This document shows, piece by piece, positions 7,636 through 15,849 of a DNA stretch of 64,000 nucleotides. The translations under genes were made by a program, and so were the position numbers. Below the pieces are notes generated by a model. That model worked only from the letters and a program-made list of their open reading frames with translations. It searched no databases and had not been told where the DNA came from. Within the stretch, counting starts at the first letter, position 1. Every line of letters starts with the position of its first letter. The stretch comes from Sphingorhabdus sp. Lineage in GTDB: Bacteria > Pseudomonadota > Alphaproteobacteria > Sphingomonadales > Sphingomonadaceae. The stretch is taken from positions 186,001-250,000 of the forward strand of contig JANQNO010000002.1 in the NCBI GenBank assembly GCA_028279555.1. The letters are read 5' to 3'.

Positions 7636-8702
7636 TCCAGTCCTGCCTTCTGTGCATAATGAAACGCTTGATCGACGAGCGGCGTGACCCGTTCCGACAT
7701 GGCCTTGGCGTGAGCCGAAGCTGCGGTTCCGTCGATGACGCGTTTTTTGATTCCCTGAATAATCCCGGCGAGCCGGAAGAAATTATACGAAAAATACCAG
7801 TTCATGTCAGGAATGCTATCGCGGCCCGTTGCCCCGCAATAGCGCTCGACAACTTCTTCCAGCTCGGGGATGCCGAGCTCTTCGCGCTCCAGATCCATCA
7901 CGCCGCTCCTGCCCTCATTGGGCGTGACCCAGGCCATGCAGACATAAGTGAAATCGGCCAGCGGATCGCCCAGCGTCGACAGCTCCCAGTCGAGCACGGC
8001 CAGGCAATTGGTGCCGGCCTTCTCGAAGATTGCATTGTCGATCCGGTAATCGCCATGCACCACGCTCGTCCTTGTCTGATCGGGCAGGGTGGCCGGAAGC
8101 CACTCGATCAGCCGCTCCATCTTCTCCATATGCTCGGTCTCGGACAGCTTATACTGCTTGGTCCAGCGGCCCACCTGACGCCCGAAATAATTCCCTGGCT
8201 TGCCAAAATCGGAAAGCCCCATGGCTTCGACATCGCTCTCATGCAGCCGCGCAAGCACATCGATCATTTCGAGGTAAACGCCGCGCCTTTCATCGGGCGT
8301 GGCATCGGGCATCGCACCATTCCAGATCGTGCGGCCCTCGACCATGTCCATGATGTAGAACATGCTGCCGATCACGCTATTATCCTCGCACAGGCCAAAG
8401 GGCTTTGCGACTGGATATCCGGTGGGATAGAGGCCGGAAATAACCCTGAATTCGCGGTCTACCGCATGTGCACTTGGCAGCAGCTTGCCCATCGGCTTGC
8501 GCCGCAGAACATAGTCGCCGCTTTTCGCATGCACCTTGTAGGTCGGGTTGGATTGGCCGCCAGCAAATTTGCGAACTTCGATCGGGCCTTCGAAGCCATC
8601 GACATTATCCGTCATCCATGTCGTCAGCGCGGCATCGTCGAGCCGGTCATCGCCCTCCAGCGCCACCGTTCCGACAAAGGCTTTTTCTGCGTCTACTGCC
8701 AT
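7632..8702 (-). CDS. APH-like small-molecule kinase, homologue of the ACAD10/11 kinase domain
   Basis: A 356-residue phosphotransferase of the aminoglycoside-phosphotransferase (APH/choline kinase) fold. The glycine loop is [12 protein letters not shown], the ATP-binding lysine region is YVLRRKP, the catalytic loop is [10 protein letters not shown], and the Mg-binding segment is [12 protein letters not shown]. The ATG at 8702 is chosen over the TTG directly before it. It lies 38 bases downstream of an acyl-CoA dehydrogenase on the same strand. In animal ACAD10 and ACAD11 the same two domains are fused in one protein, and recent work links them to phosphorylation and removal of the 4-hydroxyl of 4-hydroxyacyl-CoAs. 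I infer a similar role here; antibiotic resistance is unlikely. Confidence 0.85.
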   Translation of the reverse strand: MAVDAEKAFVGTVALEGDDRLDDAALTTWMTDNVDGFEGPIEVRKFAGGQSNPTYKVHAKSGDYVLRRKPMGKLLPSAHAVDREFRVISGLYPTGYPVAKPFGLCEDNSVIGSMFYIMDMVEGRTIWNGAMPDATPDERRGVYLEMIDVLARLHESDVEAMGLSDFGKPGNYFGRQVGRWTKQYKLSETEHMEKMERLIEWLPATLPDQTRTSVVHGDYRIDNAIFEKAGTNCLAVLDWELSTLGDPLADFTYVCMAWVTPNEGRSGVMDLEREELGIPELEEVVERYCGATGRDSIPDMNWYFSYNFFRLAGIIQGIKKRVIDGTAASAHAKAMSERVTPLVDQAFHYAQKAGLE

Positions 8703-8740
8703 CAATCAAACACCATTACCGGCTTCGATATGCTCTTCGC

Positions 8741-10024
8741 TCATCGTGTAACAGCCATGTCGCCCGAGGAAATGCGCGAATTGGGCCGTCCGCCATGCTT
8801 GCCGAATTCCATCCGGGCAATCGCGCGGGCGTGAACCTCGTCGGGGCCATCGGCGAGGCGCAGGGTGCGCTGATGCGCATAGGCACTGGCTAGGCCGAAA
8901 TCGTTGGAGACGCCGCCGCCGCCATGCGCCTGGATTGCATCATCGATGATCTTCAGCGCCATATTCGGTGCTTGCACCTTGATCATGGCGATCTCTGCTG
9001 CTGCGGATTTGTTGCCGACCTTGTCCATCATGTCGGCGGCCTTCAGGCACAACAGGCGCGTCATTTCGATATCGATACGCGCGCGGGCGATGCGCTCTTC
9101 CCAAACGCTGTGCTCGGCAATGGTCTTGCCGAAAGCAACGCGCGAGAGGAGCCGCTTGCACATTTTTTCCAGCGCCTCTTCGGCGACACCGATCGTGCGC
9201 ATACAGTGATGGATACGGCCGGGGCCAAGCCGGCCCTGTGCAATCTCGAACCCGCGGCCCTCGCCAAGGATGCAATTGCTGACCGGCACGCGGACGTCTT
9301 TCAATTCGACCTCCATATGGCCATGGGGCGCATCGTCATAGCCAAAGACCGGCAAATGCCGGACGATATTCACGCCTTCTGCATCGAGCGGCACCAGAAT
9401 CTGCGACTGCTGCTGATGGCGTTTTGCCTCGGTATCGGTCTTGCCCATCACGATCGCCACCTTGCAGCGGGGATCGCCCACGCCCGAAGACCACCATTTG
9501 CGGCCATTGATGACATATTCATCACCTTCGCGCACCATCCGGGTTTCGATATTGGTTGCGTCCGACGATGCCACGGCAGGTTCGGTCATCAGGAAGGCGC
9601 TGCGAATCTCGCCATTCATCAGCGGCACCATCCATTGCTGCTTCTGCTCTGCCGTGCCGTAGCGCATGAAGACTTCCATATTGCCGGTATCGGGCGCGGA
9701 GCAATTGAACACCTCGGAGGAAAAGCCGATGCGGCCCATCTCTTCGGCGCATAGCGCATATTCCAGGTTTGTGAGGCCCGGCCCCTCGAACAGGACGGTG
9801 TCGTCGACATGCGGGTGGCCCGATGACGGCGGCATGAAGAGATTCCAGATGCCAGCGGCCTTCGCTTCCTTTTTCAGATCCTCCACAACCTGGATGACCT
9901 TCCAGCGATCTCCTTCGGCATCCTGCTCCTGATAGGTCGGAACGGCGGGGCGGATTTTTGCCTCGATGAATTCGCGCACCCGGTCGCGCCAATATGTCTG
10001 TTTCTCGCTGAGATCGAAATCCAT
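8741..10024 (-). CDS. Acyl-CoA dehydrogenase, ACAD10/11 type
   Basis: A 427-residue FAD-dependent acyl-CoA dehydrogenase. The FAD/acyl-CoA segment reads [16 protein letters not shown], followed by [10 protein letters not shown]; the C-terminal part reads [12 protein letters not shown] and [10 protein letters not shown]. The DGPDEVH ending is characteristic of the ACAD10/11-like subgroup, which has Asp rather than the usual Glu at this site. It starts the operon that continues with the APH-like kinase, the SDR and the serine hydrolase, all on the minus strand. A palindromic operator-like site lies 20 bases upstream of the start codon. Likely role: the dehydrogenase or elimination step on hydroxylated or branched acyl-CoAs. 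Confidence 0.9.
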   Translation of the reverse strand: MDFDLSEKQTYWRDRVREFIEAKIRPAVPTYQEQDAEGDRWKVIQVVEDLKKEAKAAGIWNLFMPPSSGHPHVDDTVLFEGPGLTNLEYALCAEEMGRIGFSSEVFNCSAPDTGNMEVFMRYGTAEQKQQWMVPLMNGEIRSAFLMTEPAVASSDATNIETRMVREGDEYVINGRKWWSSGVGDPRCKVAIVMGKTDTEAKRHQQQSQILVPLDAEGVNIVRHLPVFGYDDAPHGHMEVELKDVRVPVSNCILGEGRGFEIAQGRLGPGRIHHCMRTIGVAEEALEKMCKRLLSRVAFGKTIAEHSVWEERIARARIDIEMTRLLCLKAADMMDKVGNKSAAAEIAMIKVQAPNMALKIIDDAIQAHGGGGVSNDFGLASAYAHQRTLRLADGPDEVHARAIARMEFGKHGGRPNSRISSGDMAVTR

Positions 10025-10042
10025 GAATCGCTTCCTCTTCTT

Positions 10043-10058
10043 TTAATCGTTCGTTTAA
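10043..10058. promoter_or_regulatory. Operator-like palindrome upstream of the acyl-CoA dehydrogenase operon
   Basis: TTAATCGTTCGTTTAA is symmetrical at 12 of 16 positions (pattern TTAAnCGnnCGnTTAA). It lies 19 bases before the start codon of the minus-strand operon, a suitable position for a repressor. The shape resembles TetR-family operators of fatty-acid catabolism genes, but no regulator gene is present in the neighbourhood. Confidence 0.35.
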
Positions 10059-10129
10059 CCCTGTCAGACGCGGCGCGGAATTGCCAGCCGTTAATGCCGA
10101 ATATTCCTCACGCTCTTGCGCTCCAGGCC

Positions 10130-11551
10130 CTAGACATGTTTGGCTGCCGTGCCGCGCTGCCGTGCCTCATGATCTTCCTCGCCAAGCGGAAAGAGCGTAT
10201 AGGCCCAGGCACCAAGCAATGCGAGGCTGACCGACAGGCTCACGTATATCCATACAAAATTATCGACGATTTCCGGTCCAACCTCGCCGGGTTTTGCGCC
10301 TTCGGGCAGGCCAATGGCAGAGATAATAATTCCGGTCAGCAGAATGCCGACACCATTCACCACCTTTTGCATCAGGAACATGCCCGATGCAAACAGCCCT
10401 TCGCTCTGTTTCTTGGTGTCATATGTATGCTGATCGGCGACATCGGCGATCATCGAAAGCGTCAATATCATTGCCGAAATGCTCGCCGCCGTTGCCGAGA
10501 TCAAAAAGGCAAATAGCAGCGGGATCATGCTTGCGTCGCCAAGCTGCGGAAAAAGCCCGAACTGCCTCAGCAGATAGGGAAGATTGCCGAGCACAAGCGC
10601 GATCAATATCATCATCGAGGCAGATCGTGCTTTGCCAAAGCGCCGCGACACCGGCGTGACGATCAGGAATGCGGTGAAGGCCGAAACGAACAGGAGCAGC
10701 GCAAAGGCCGTGAAGTCGGCCTGCGAAAAGCCCCAGACATGGGAGTAAAGATAGGGAGTCAGCGCGAATGTCAGCCACTGGTTGGTGAAGGCGAAAATAC
10801 CGGCAAGCATCAGCAGCATGAAAGGACGGTACCGGAAAGTACCGAAAATATCGGCAAGGCCCTCGGCGCTGCCGGGCTGCGTCCCGGTTGCATGATATTT
10901 TGCGACGATGATCCTGTGTGTCGCCAGCGCTGATAGCAAGACCGCGATCAGCATGACGCCTGCACCGAACCAGGCATAGTCGCTATAACCCTGTTTGTTG
11001 AGCAAGCCGACCGGCTGGTTTTCGCTAGCGACCAGAAACACGCCGTAAGCAATCGCCATAATCGCAAGGCCGCCGCCCCAGCCGAACAGAAAGCGAAAGC
11101 GCATAATGCTGGTGCGGTCATGATAGTCGCTGCTGAGTTCCGGCAGGAGAGCGAGTGTCGGGACTTCATAGGCGGAGAAGGAAATCCTCACGGCAGTGGC
11201 GATCAAAAACAGGTAAAGCAGTTGCATGCCTTCGCTTCCGCCGGGCGGATGCCAGAGTAGCAACCAGAAAATGACGATCGGAAGCGCCGCGCCATAAAGC
11301 CAGGGATGCCGGCGCCCCAAAGGACTGCGCGTGCGGTCGCTGAGCTGCCCGATAAGCGGATCGACAAAGGCATCGGTGATAAGCGCGAGGGCAATGATCA
11401 GGCCCGCCAGATCGGCGCGCAGTCCGATAACCTGATTATAGTAGAATATGAGGAAGGTCGCGAAACCGTTGTCTTTGATACCGTATGCGACGGAACCGAA
11501 TCCGAAGCCGAGCTTTGTCTTCAGCGGCAGAATTGTTCCGGCAGATGCCAC
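10130..11551 (-). CDS. MFS transporter, glycoside-pentoside-hexuronide (GPH) cation symporter type
   Basis: A 473-residue integral membrane protein with about 12 hydrophobic segments. The N-terminus KLGFGFGSVAYGIKDNGF, the following FYYNQVIGL, and DPLIGQLSDRTRSPLGRRHPW match the GPH (MelB-like) family rather than drug-efflux MFS. I start it at the GTG at 11551, because GAGGAGA sits nine bases before it; an in-frame TTG six codons upstream is covered by that ribosome site. It is 105 bases upstream of the acyl-CoA dehydrogenase operon and divergent from the next acyl-CoA dehydrogenase set, so uptake of a catabolic substrate is likely; the substrate is not predictable. Confidence 0.85.
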   Translation of the reverse strand: MASAGTILPLKTKLGFGFGSVAYGIKDNGFATFLIFYYNQVIGLRADLAGLIIALALITDAFVDPLIGQLSDRTRSPLGRRHPWLYGAALPIVIFWLLLWHPPGGSEGMQLLYLFLIATAVRISFSAYEVPTLALLPELSSDYHDRTSIMRFRFLFGWGGGLAIMAIAYGVFLVASENQPVGLLNKQGYSDYAWFGAGVMLIAVLLSALATHRIIVAKYHATGTQPGSAEGLADIFGTFRYRPFMLLMLAGIFAFTNQWLTFALTPYLYSHVWGFSQADFTAFALLLFVSAFTAFLIVTPVSRRFGKARSASMMILIALVLGNLPYLLRQFGLFPQLGDASMIPLLFAFLISATAASISAMILTLSMIADVADQHTYDTKKQSEGLFASGMFLMQKVVNGVGILLTGIIISAIGLPEGAKPGEVGPEIVDNFVWIYVSLSVSLALLGAWAYTLFPLGEEDHEARQRGTAAKHV

Positions 11552-11755
11552 GATTCGGTCTCTCCTCAACCTCGCTGAACCCTATCGAAGGGCAGGCAAA
11601 GGTCAATCGGCTTGGGCGTTACGCTACGGCAACGGCGACTAGCGGTGATATCGCTGCGCGCCGCCATCTTGGCGCTTGCGCCAGCCGGGCCGAATCATGC
11701 TATGCCTGAAGCTTGGACGCTGCGCGGAGAGGCCGCGCAGCCACGAGGAGCTTAA

Positions 11756-12934
11756 ATGACCGACCTTGAGACATTTGCCAGCGAAACGAGGAGCTGGCTT
11801 GAGGAAAATTGTCCGCCCGAAATGCGCAAGCCATCCAAAGGCGATGATGAGCTATGCTGGGGAGGCCGAAAATTCGAGTTTCAGAGCGACGCGCAGAAAC
11901 AATGGCTCGAGGTGATGGCTGAGCGGGGCTGGACCGTGCCCGACTGGCCGGCCGAATATGGCGGCGGCGGGCTGAGCCGCAAGGAGGCGAAAGTTTTGAA
12001 GCGAGAGATGGCCAGGCTGGGCTGCCGCGCACCGCTATCGAGCTTCGGCATCTGGATGCTTGGCCCTGCCTTGCTACAATTTGGTAGCGAGGAACAGAAA
12101 AGGCGCTTCCTGCCCGAAATCGCGCGCGGCGAAATCCGCTGGTGCCAGGGCTATTCCGAGCCCGGCAGCGGCAGCGACCTGGTTTCGCTGCAAACCTTTG
12201 GGGAAGACAAGGGCGACCACTATCTCGTCAACGGCTCCAAGATATGGACCAGCTATGCCGACAAGGCCGACTGGATATTCTGTCTCGTGCGCACCAACAA
12301 GGAAGACAAGTATCGCGGTATTTCCTTCATGCTTTACGACATGGAAAGCGAGGGCGTGTCGACCAAGCCGATTCAGCTGATCAGCGGCGCGTCGCCCTTC
12401 TGCGAGACATTCTTCGACGATGTGAAAGTGCCCAAGGAATATGAAGGCGGCGTGTCCAGCGTGGTCGGCGAGGTCAATCGCGGATGGGATGTCGCCAAAT
12501 ATCTGCTCGGTCACGAGCGCGAGATGATCTCCGGTATGGGCGGTGATGGCGGTACGGCATCACTCGGCGCGGGCTTTAAGCATGTCATGGAAAGCGAGAG
12601 CGTGTTGCGCGGTCAGATGGCGCTGTTTGACGTCGATAGTCTGGCTTTTCGTTCGCATGCCGAGCGTTTCATGGATGAATGGAAAAGCGGCAAAGCGCAT
12701 CCTGCCTATTCCAACCTGATGAAATATCAGGGAACCGAGCTCAACAAGCGGCGCTTCGAGCTTGTCATGGCCATGGGCGGGAGCGACGCGCTCGAATGGG
12801 AGAGCGAAGCCAGCAAGGGCGGCAGCAAGGCGCGCAGCTGGCTGCGCACCAAGGGCAATTCGATCGAGGGCGGCACCAGCGAAGTCATGCTCAATGTCGT
12901 GGCCAAGCGCATTCTTGAAATGCCCGGCGGTTAA
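11756..12934 (+). CDS. Acyl-CoA dehydrogenase, probable catalytic subunit of a heteromeric enzyme
   Basis: A 392-residue acyl-CoA dehydrogenase with the FAD/substrate stretch QGYSEPGSGSDL, KIWTSYADKAD, and the C-terminal NSIEGGTSEVMLNVV. The Glu in IEGGTSE aligns with the catalytic Glu of medium-chain enzymes. Its partner starts 14 bases later and lacks that residue, which is the pattern of the alpha2beta2 acyl-CoA dehydrogenases known from actinobacterial steroid side-chain breakdown. A GAGGAG ribosome site precedes the ATG. First gene of a rightward operon with 12949, 14098 and 14511. Confidence 0.9.
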   Translation: MTDLETFASETRSWLEENCPPEMRKPSKGDDELCWGGRKFEFQSDAQKQWLEVMAERGWTVPDWPAEYGGGGLSRKEAKVLKREMARLGCRAPLSSFGIWMLGPALLQFGSEEQKRRFLPEIARGEIRWCQGYSEPGSGSDLVSLQTFGEDKGDHYLVNGSKIWTSYADKADWIFCLVRTNKEDKYRGISFMLYDMESEGVSTKPIQLISGASPFCETFFDDVKVPKEYEGGVSSVVGEVNRGWDVAKYLLGHEREMISGMGGDGGTASLGAGFKHVMESESVLRGQMALFDVDSLAFRSHAERFMDEWKSGKAHPAYSNLMKYQGTELNKRRFELVMAMGGSDALEWESEASKGGSKARSWLRTKGNSIEGGTSEVMLNVVAKRILEMPGG

Positions 12935-12948
12935 GGGAGTTTGATCCG

Positions 12949-14085
12949 ATGGCAATGACACTCAATGACGATCAGGCGATGCTGCAGGACAGCGCGCGCG
13001 AATTCATGAAATCCGAAGCGCCGGTCAAGCATTTCCGAGAGTTTCGCGACAAGGAATGCAAGGATGGTTTCTCCCACGGGCTTTGGAAACAGTTTGCCGA
13101 GATGGGTTTCACCGGCATTTTGATTCCTGAGGATGACGGCGGGCTGGGGCTTGGTCATATCGAGGCTGGCATCGTGCTGGAAGAGATCGGTCGCAACCTG
13201 TCGCCTTCGCCCTTTCTGACCACGTCGGTGGCGGCGGTCGAGGCGCTCAAAAGTGCAGACAAGGCCATGCGCCAAAAATGGTTCCCCGGCATTCTGGCCG
13301 GCGACAGCGTGATCGGCCTTGCCATCGATGAAGGTAGCAAGCACCGGCCAGCAAATATAGCTTGCAAGGCGGAGCGCAGCGGAAACGGCTTTAAACTCTC
13401 AGGCAAGAAGCAGTTTGTCGTGCAGGGCGCGTCTTCGGACATGCTGATTGTCGCTGCACGCACCGCGGGAAGCACCGGCGAAACCGAAGGTCTGACGCTG
13501 TTCGCTGTCGACAAGGAATCCGCCGGGCTGAACATCGATCCCGTTCGCCTGGTGGACAGTGCGGTTGCTGCGCATATCGAGCTGGACGGTGTCGAAGTCA
13601 CGGCAGACGCGGTTATAGGCGAGGTCGACGAGGGTTGGTCGGTGCTGGCGAAAGTTCTTGATGCAGGCCGCGTGGGCGCGGCTGCGGAGATGGTCGGCGT
13701 TGGCGGCGGCGCGATGGATATGACTTTCGACTATCTCAAACAGCGCAAGCAGTTTGGCAAGGTTATCGGCGAGTTTCAGGCATTGCAGCACCGCGCGGCG
13801 CATCTTTTTGGCGAGATGGAACTGGCGCGTTCTGTGGTGCTGAAAGCGCAGAATTTCCTTGATGATGGCGATGAACGCGGCGAGCTTTATTCTGCAGCAG
13901 CGAAAGCCAAGGCGGGTCTGGCCTGCAATCTTGCCGTACGCGAAGGGCTGCAGATGCATGGCGGGATCGGCATGACCGACGAATATGACATCGGCCTCTA
14001 TATGAAGCGCGACCGTGCGCTGAACGAATTTTTCGGCGATGCCTTTTTCCATGCTGATCGCGTCGCAACGATGAACGGTTACTAG
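12949..14085 (+). CDS. Acyl-CoA dehydrogenase, probable non-catalytic partner subunit
   Basis: A 378-residue acyl-CoA dehydrogenase-fold protein. The C-terminal motif is MHGGIGMTDEYDIGLYMKRD, followed by LNEFFGDA where catalytic family members have YEGT; the catalytic Glu position is therefore a Gly. Such subunits in heterotetrameric enzymes help bind FAD while the partner supplies the base. Spacing to the upstream gene is 14 bases and to the following remnant 12 bases. The fold is certain; the pairing is inferred from adjacency and residues. Confidence 0.87.
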   Translation: MAMTLNDDQAMLQDSAREFMKSEAPVKHFREFRDKECKDGFSHGLWKQFAEMGFTGILIPEDDGGLGLGHIEAGIVLEEIGRNLSPSPFLTTSVAAVEALKSADKAMRQKWFPGILAGDSVIGLAIDEGSKHRPANIACKAERSGNGFKLSGKKQFVVQGASSDMLIVAARTAGSTGETEGLTLFAVDKESAGLNIDPVRLVDSAVAAHIELDGVEVTADAVIGEVDEGWSVLAKVLDAGRVGAAAEMVGVGGGAMDMTFDYLKQRKQFGKVIGEFQALQHRAAHLFGEMELARSVVLKAQNFLDDGDERGELYSAAAKAKAGLACNLAVREGLQMHGGIGMTDEYDIGLYMKRDRALNEFFGDAFFHADRVATMNGY

Positions 14086-14097
14086 GGACGCATCGAA

Positions 14098-14496
14098 ATG
14101 GACTTCGACCTCTGGCGTCAGCGCTCGCCCCATTATGACGAAACACATGATGCGCTTGCGCAGAGCGTGCGAACTTTCGTAGCGCGCGAGATCGAACCCA
14201 ACATAGACCAGTGGGAAGAAGATGGAGAGCTCCCACTGGATTTGCACAAAAAGGCCGCCGAAACCGGCATATTGGGGCTGCGCTACCCGGAAGAATTTGG
14301 CGGTCATTCCGAGGGCTTCGACATCTTTCACGGCATGGTTGTGACCGAGGAATTGGCCCGGCCCGGTGCCGGCTATATTCGCGGGTCCAAGGTGGAGCGC
14401 ATTTACCGCGAAGTGCGCGTCAACGCGATTGGCGGCGGCAGCGAGGAAATCATGCTCGATCTTGCCGGACGGCAACTGTTCGGCGGCAACAAATAG
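14098..14496 (+). CDS. Internally deleted acyl-CoA dehydrogenase (probable remnant)
   Basis: The 132-residue frame begins as a normal acyl-CoA dehydrogenase (helical N-terminus, FVAREIEPNIDQWEEDGELP, GLRYPEEFGG, VVTEELARPG). After about residue 92 it jumps directly to the extreme C-terminus (YREVRVNAIGGGSEEIMLDLAGRQL). Roughly 245 central residues that hold the beta-barrel, FAD and acyl-CoA sites are absent, yet the frame is intact and the ribosome spacing in the operon is kept. It cannot be a working dehydrogenase. An old in-frame deletion is the simplest explanation; a retained helical stub with another role cannot be excluded. Confidence 0.75.
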   Translation: MDFDLWRQRSPHYDETHDALAQSVRTFVAREIEPNIDQWEEDGELPLDLHKKAAETGILGLRYPEEFGGHSEGFDIFHGMVVTEELARPGAGYIRGSKVERIYREVRVNAIGGGSEEIMLDLAGRQLFGGNK

Positions 14497-14510
14497 GAAG
14501 GAAACCCCCA

Positions 14511-15305
14511 ATGGACATCAATACACTCTTTTCACTTGAGGGCCGGACGGCGCTAGTCACTGGAGGATCGCGCGGCATCGGCAAGATGATCGTCGAGGGC
14601 TATCTCGCCGCCGGTTGCCGCAAGGTCTATATCAGCGCCCGCAAGGTCGACCAGATCGAAGCCGCTGTTGCAGAATTTGGCGACAAGGTGGAGGGCATCC
14701 CTTCCGACCTCTCACAAGTCGAAGGCTGCGAGAAGCTGGCCCATGAGATCGCTCAGCGCGAGGAAAAACTCGACATTCTCGTCAACAATGCCGGTGCTGC
14801 CTGGGGCGAGGCCTGGCCCAATTTTCCCGAAAAAGGTTGGGACCGGACGATGGATCTGAATGTGAAGGGACTCTTTTTCCTGACGCAGGCGTTGCATGGC
14901 ACCATGAAAAATGCCGCCAGTTTCGATCGGCCAGCGAAGATCATCAATATTGCCTCGATCGACGGCATCAAGATCAACCCCTGGCAGACCTATCCCTATC
15001 AGGCATCCAAGGCTGCGGTCATCCATCTGACCCGGCGTCTGGCGGCAGAACTTGCGCCGCAGAATATACTGGTGAGCGGGATCGCGCCCGGGGCATTCCC
15101 GTCGGATATGAACAAGGTCGCCCGCGATCATGAGGAAGCGGTTGGAAAGAATATTCCGTTCCCGCGCGTCGGAACCACCGAGGATATGGCCGGCACCGCG
15201 ATTTTCCTGGCGAGCCGGGCCGGCGACTATATTTGCGGCGATACCCTGGCCTGCGACGGCGGTGTGGCTTATTCCAGCCTGCCAGGGAACAGCATAGCAC
15301 CCTGA
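14511..15305 (+). CDS. SDR family oxidoreductase
   Basis: A 264-residue classical SDR. The cofactor motif TGGSRGIG is at residues 17-24, NNAG at 92-95, catalytic Ser149, Tyr163 and Lys167 (YQASK). The ATG at 14511 follows an AGGAAGGAAA ribosome site 15 bases after the upstream stop. The GATGVxxG-type ending (GDTLACDGGVAYSS) resembles 3-oxoacyl-ACP-reductase-like and gluconate-dehydrogenase-like SDRs. Last gene of the acyl-CoA dehydrogenase operon; probably a beta-hydroxyacyl or alcohol dehydrogenase of the same pathway. Confidence 0.87.
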   Translation: MDINTLFSLEGRTALVTGGSRGIGKMIVEGYLAAGCRKVYISARKVDQIEAAVAEFGDKVEGIPSDLSQVEGCEKLAHEIAQREEKLDILVNNAGAAWGEAWPNFPEKGWDRTMDLNVKGLFFLTQALHGTMKNAASFDRPAKIINIASIDGIKINPWQTYPYQASKAAVIHLTRRLAAELAPQNILVSGIAPGAFPSDMNKVARDHEEAVGKNIPFPRVGTTEDMAGTAIFLASRAGDYICGDTLACDGGVAYSSLPGNSIAP

Positions 15306-15343
15306 AAGTCCGGGCTGTGACAGCTATGTTTCAAGATTGCATT

Positions 15344-15380
15344 TTGTGCAACTAGCGCAATTTTTTTCGCAATTGCACAA
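15344..15380 (+). terminator. Inverted repeat with T-rich loop downstream of the SDR
   Basis: TTGTGCAA (15344-15351) and TTGCACAA (15373-15380) are perfectly inverted, with an inner GCG..CGC pair and a T7 run in the loop. It lies 39 bases after the SDR stop. Because the T run is in the loop rather than after the stem, termination is only possible, not established. Confidence 0.35.
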
Positions 15381-15436
15381 TAAGACCTTCGACCGCATAT
15401 GGAGAGCAACGGAACGCGAATAGCGAACCGACATAA

Positions 15437-15536
15437 CCAGCAGGCTCTCTCTCCTCCTCTCCCTCTTGCCTGCTGGAGAAATGCAGCGGCCTCCATACAC
15501 AGTGTGGGGGCCGTTTGCCGTTATGCACTATTTTTT
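15437..15536 (+). ncRNA. Candidate small RNA with pyrimidine-only loop
   Basis: A 9-bp perfect stem (CCAGCAGGC at 15437-15445 with GCCTGCTGG at 15468-15476) presents a 22-base loop made only of C and T, including CTCCTCC, which is complementary to Shine-Dalgarno sequences. A second hairpin (CGGCCTCC at 15487-15494 with GGGGGCCG at 15506-15513) and a T6 run at 15531-15536 follow. Alphaproteobacterial small RNAs with CCUCC loops that target ribosome-binding sites are known. No promoter was identified, and the T run is 17 bases beyond the second stem, so this is a candidate only. Confidence 0.35.
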
Positions 15537-15849
15537 CCACCGCTAATTGCATCATCTGTGGACAAGTCGTGATTTTGGGCTTTGCGCGACTCGGTTTGCC
15601 GTGCAAACTCTCTTTTGTCAGGCAGCAATGCCGGACCATCAAATCGGGAAAAGACCGGACCGCAAGGAAAGGGAAAGGAACGAGGAGATGCGCATGGGAA
15701 AATCGAATATCAAGAGTGGATCGGAGGCTTCGGCCAAAGAGAAACGAAGGATAGGATACCGAACATGTGATTTGGCGACCTGAATTTCCTCTCCGGAGGG
15801 AAATCAGGAAGCCGGACGCCAGAAACAGGAAAGAAATGCCCTAGTGGCA

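Noticed and set aside
7632-8702. Aminoglycoside resistance gene
   Set aside because: The fold is APH-like, but the neighbours are acyl-CoA enzymes and the sequence fits the ACAD10/11 kinase branch rather than known resistance enzymes.
15304-15316. GAAAGTCCGGGCT, identical to the universal RNase P RNA 5' motif
   Set aside because: The surrounding 350 bases lack the other conserved RNase P regions (ACAGAA, the 3' complement of P4), and the first bases belong to the SDR stop region; chance match.
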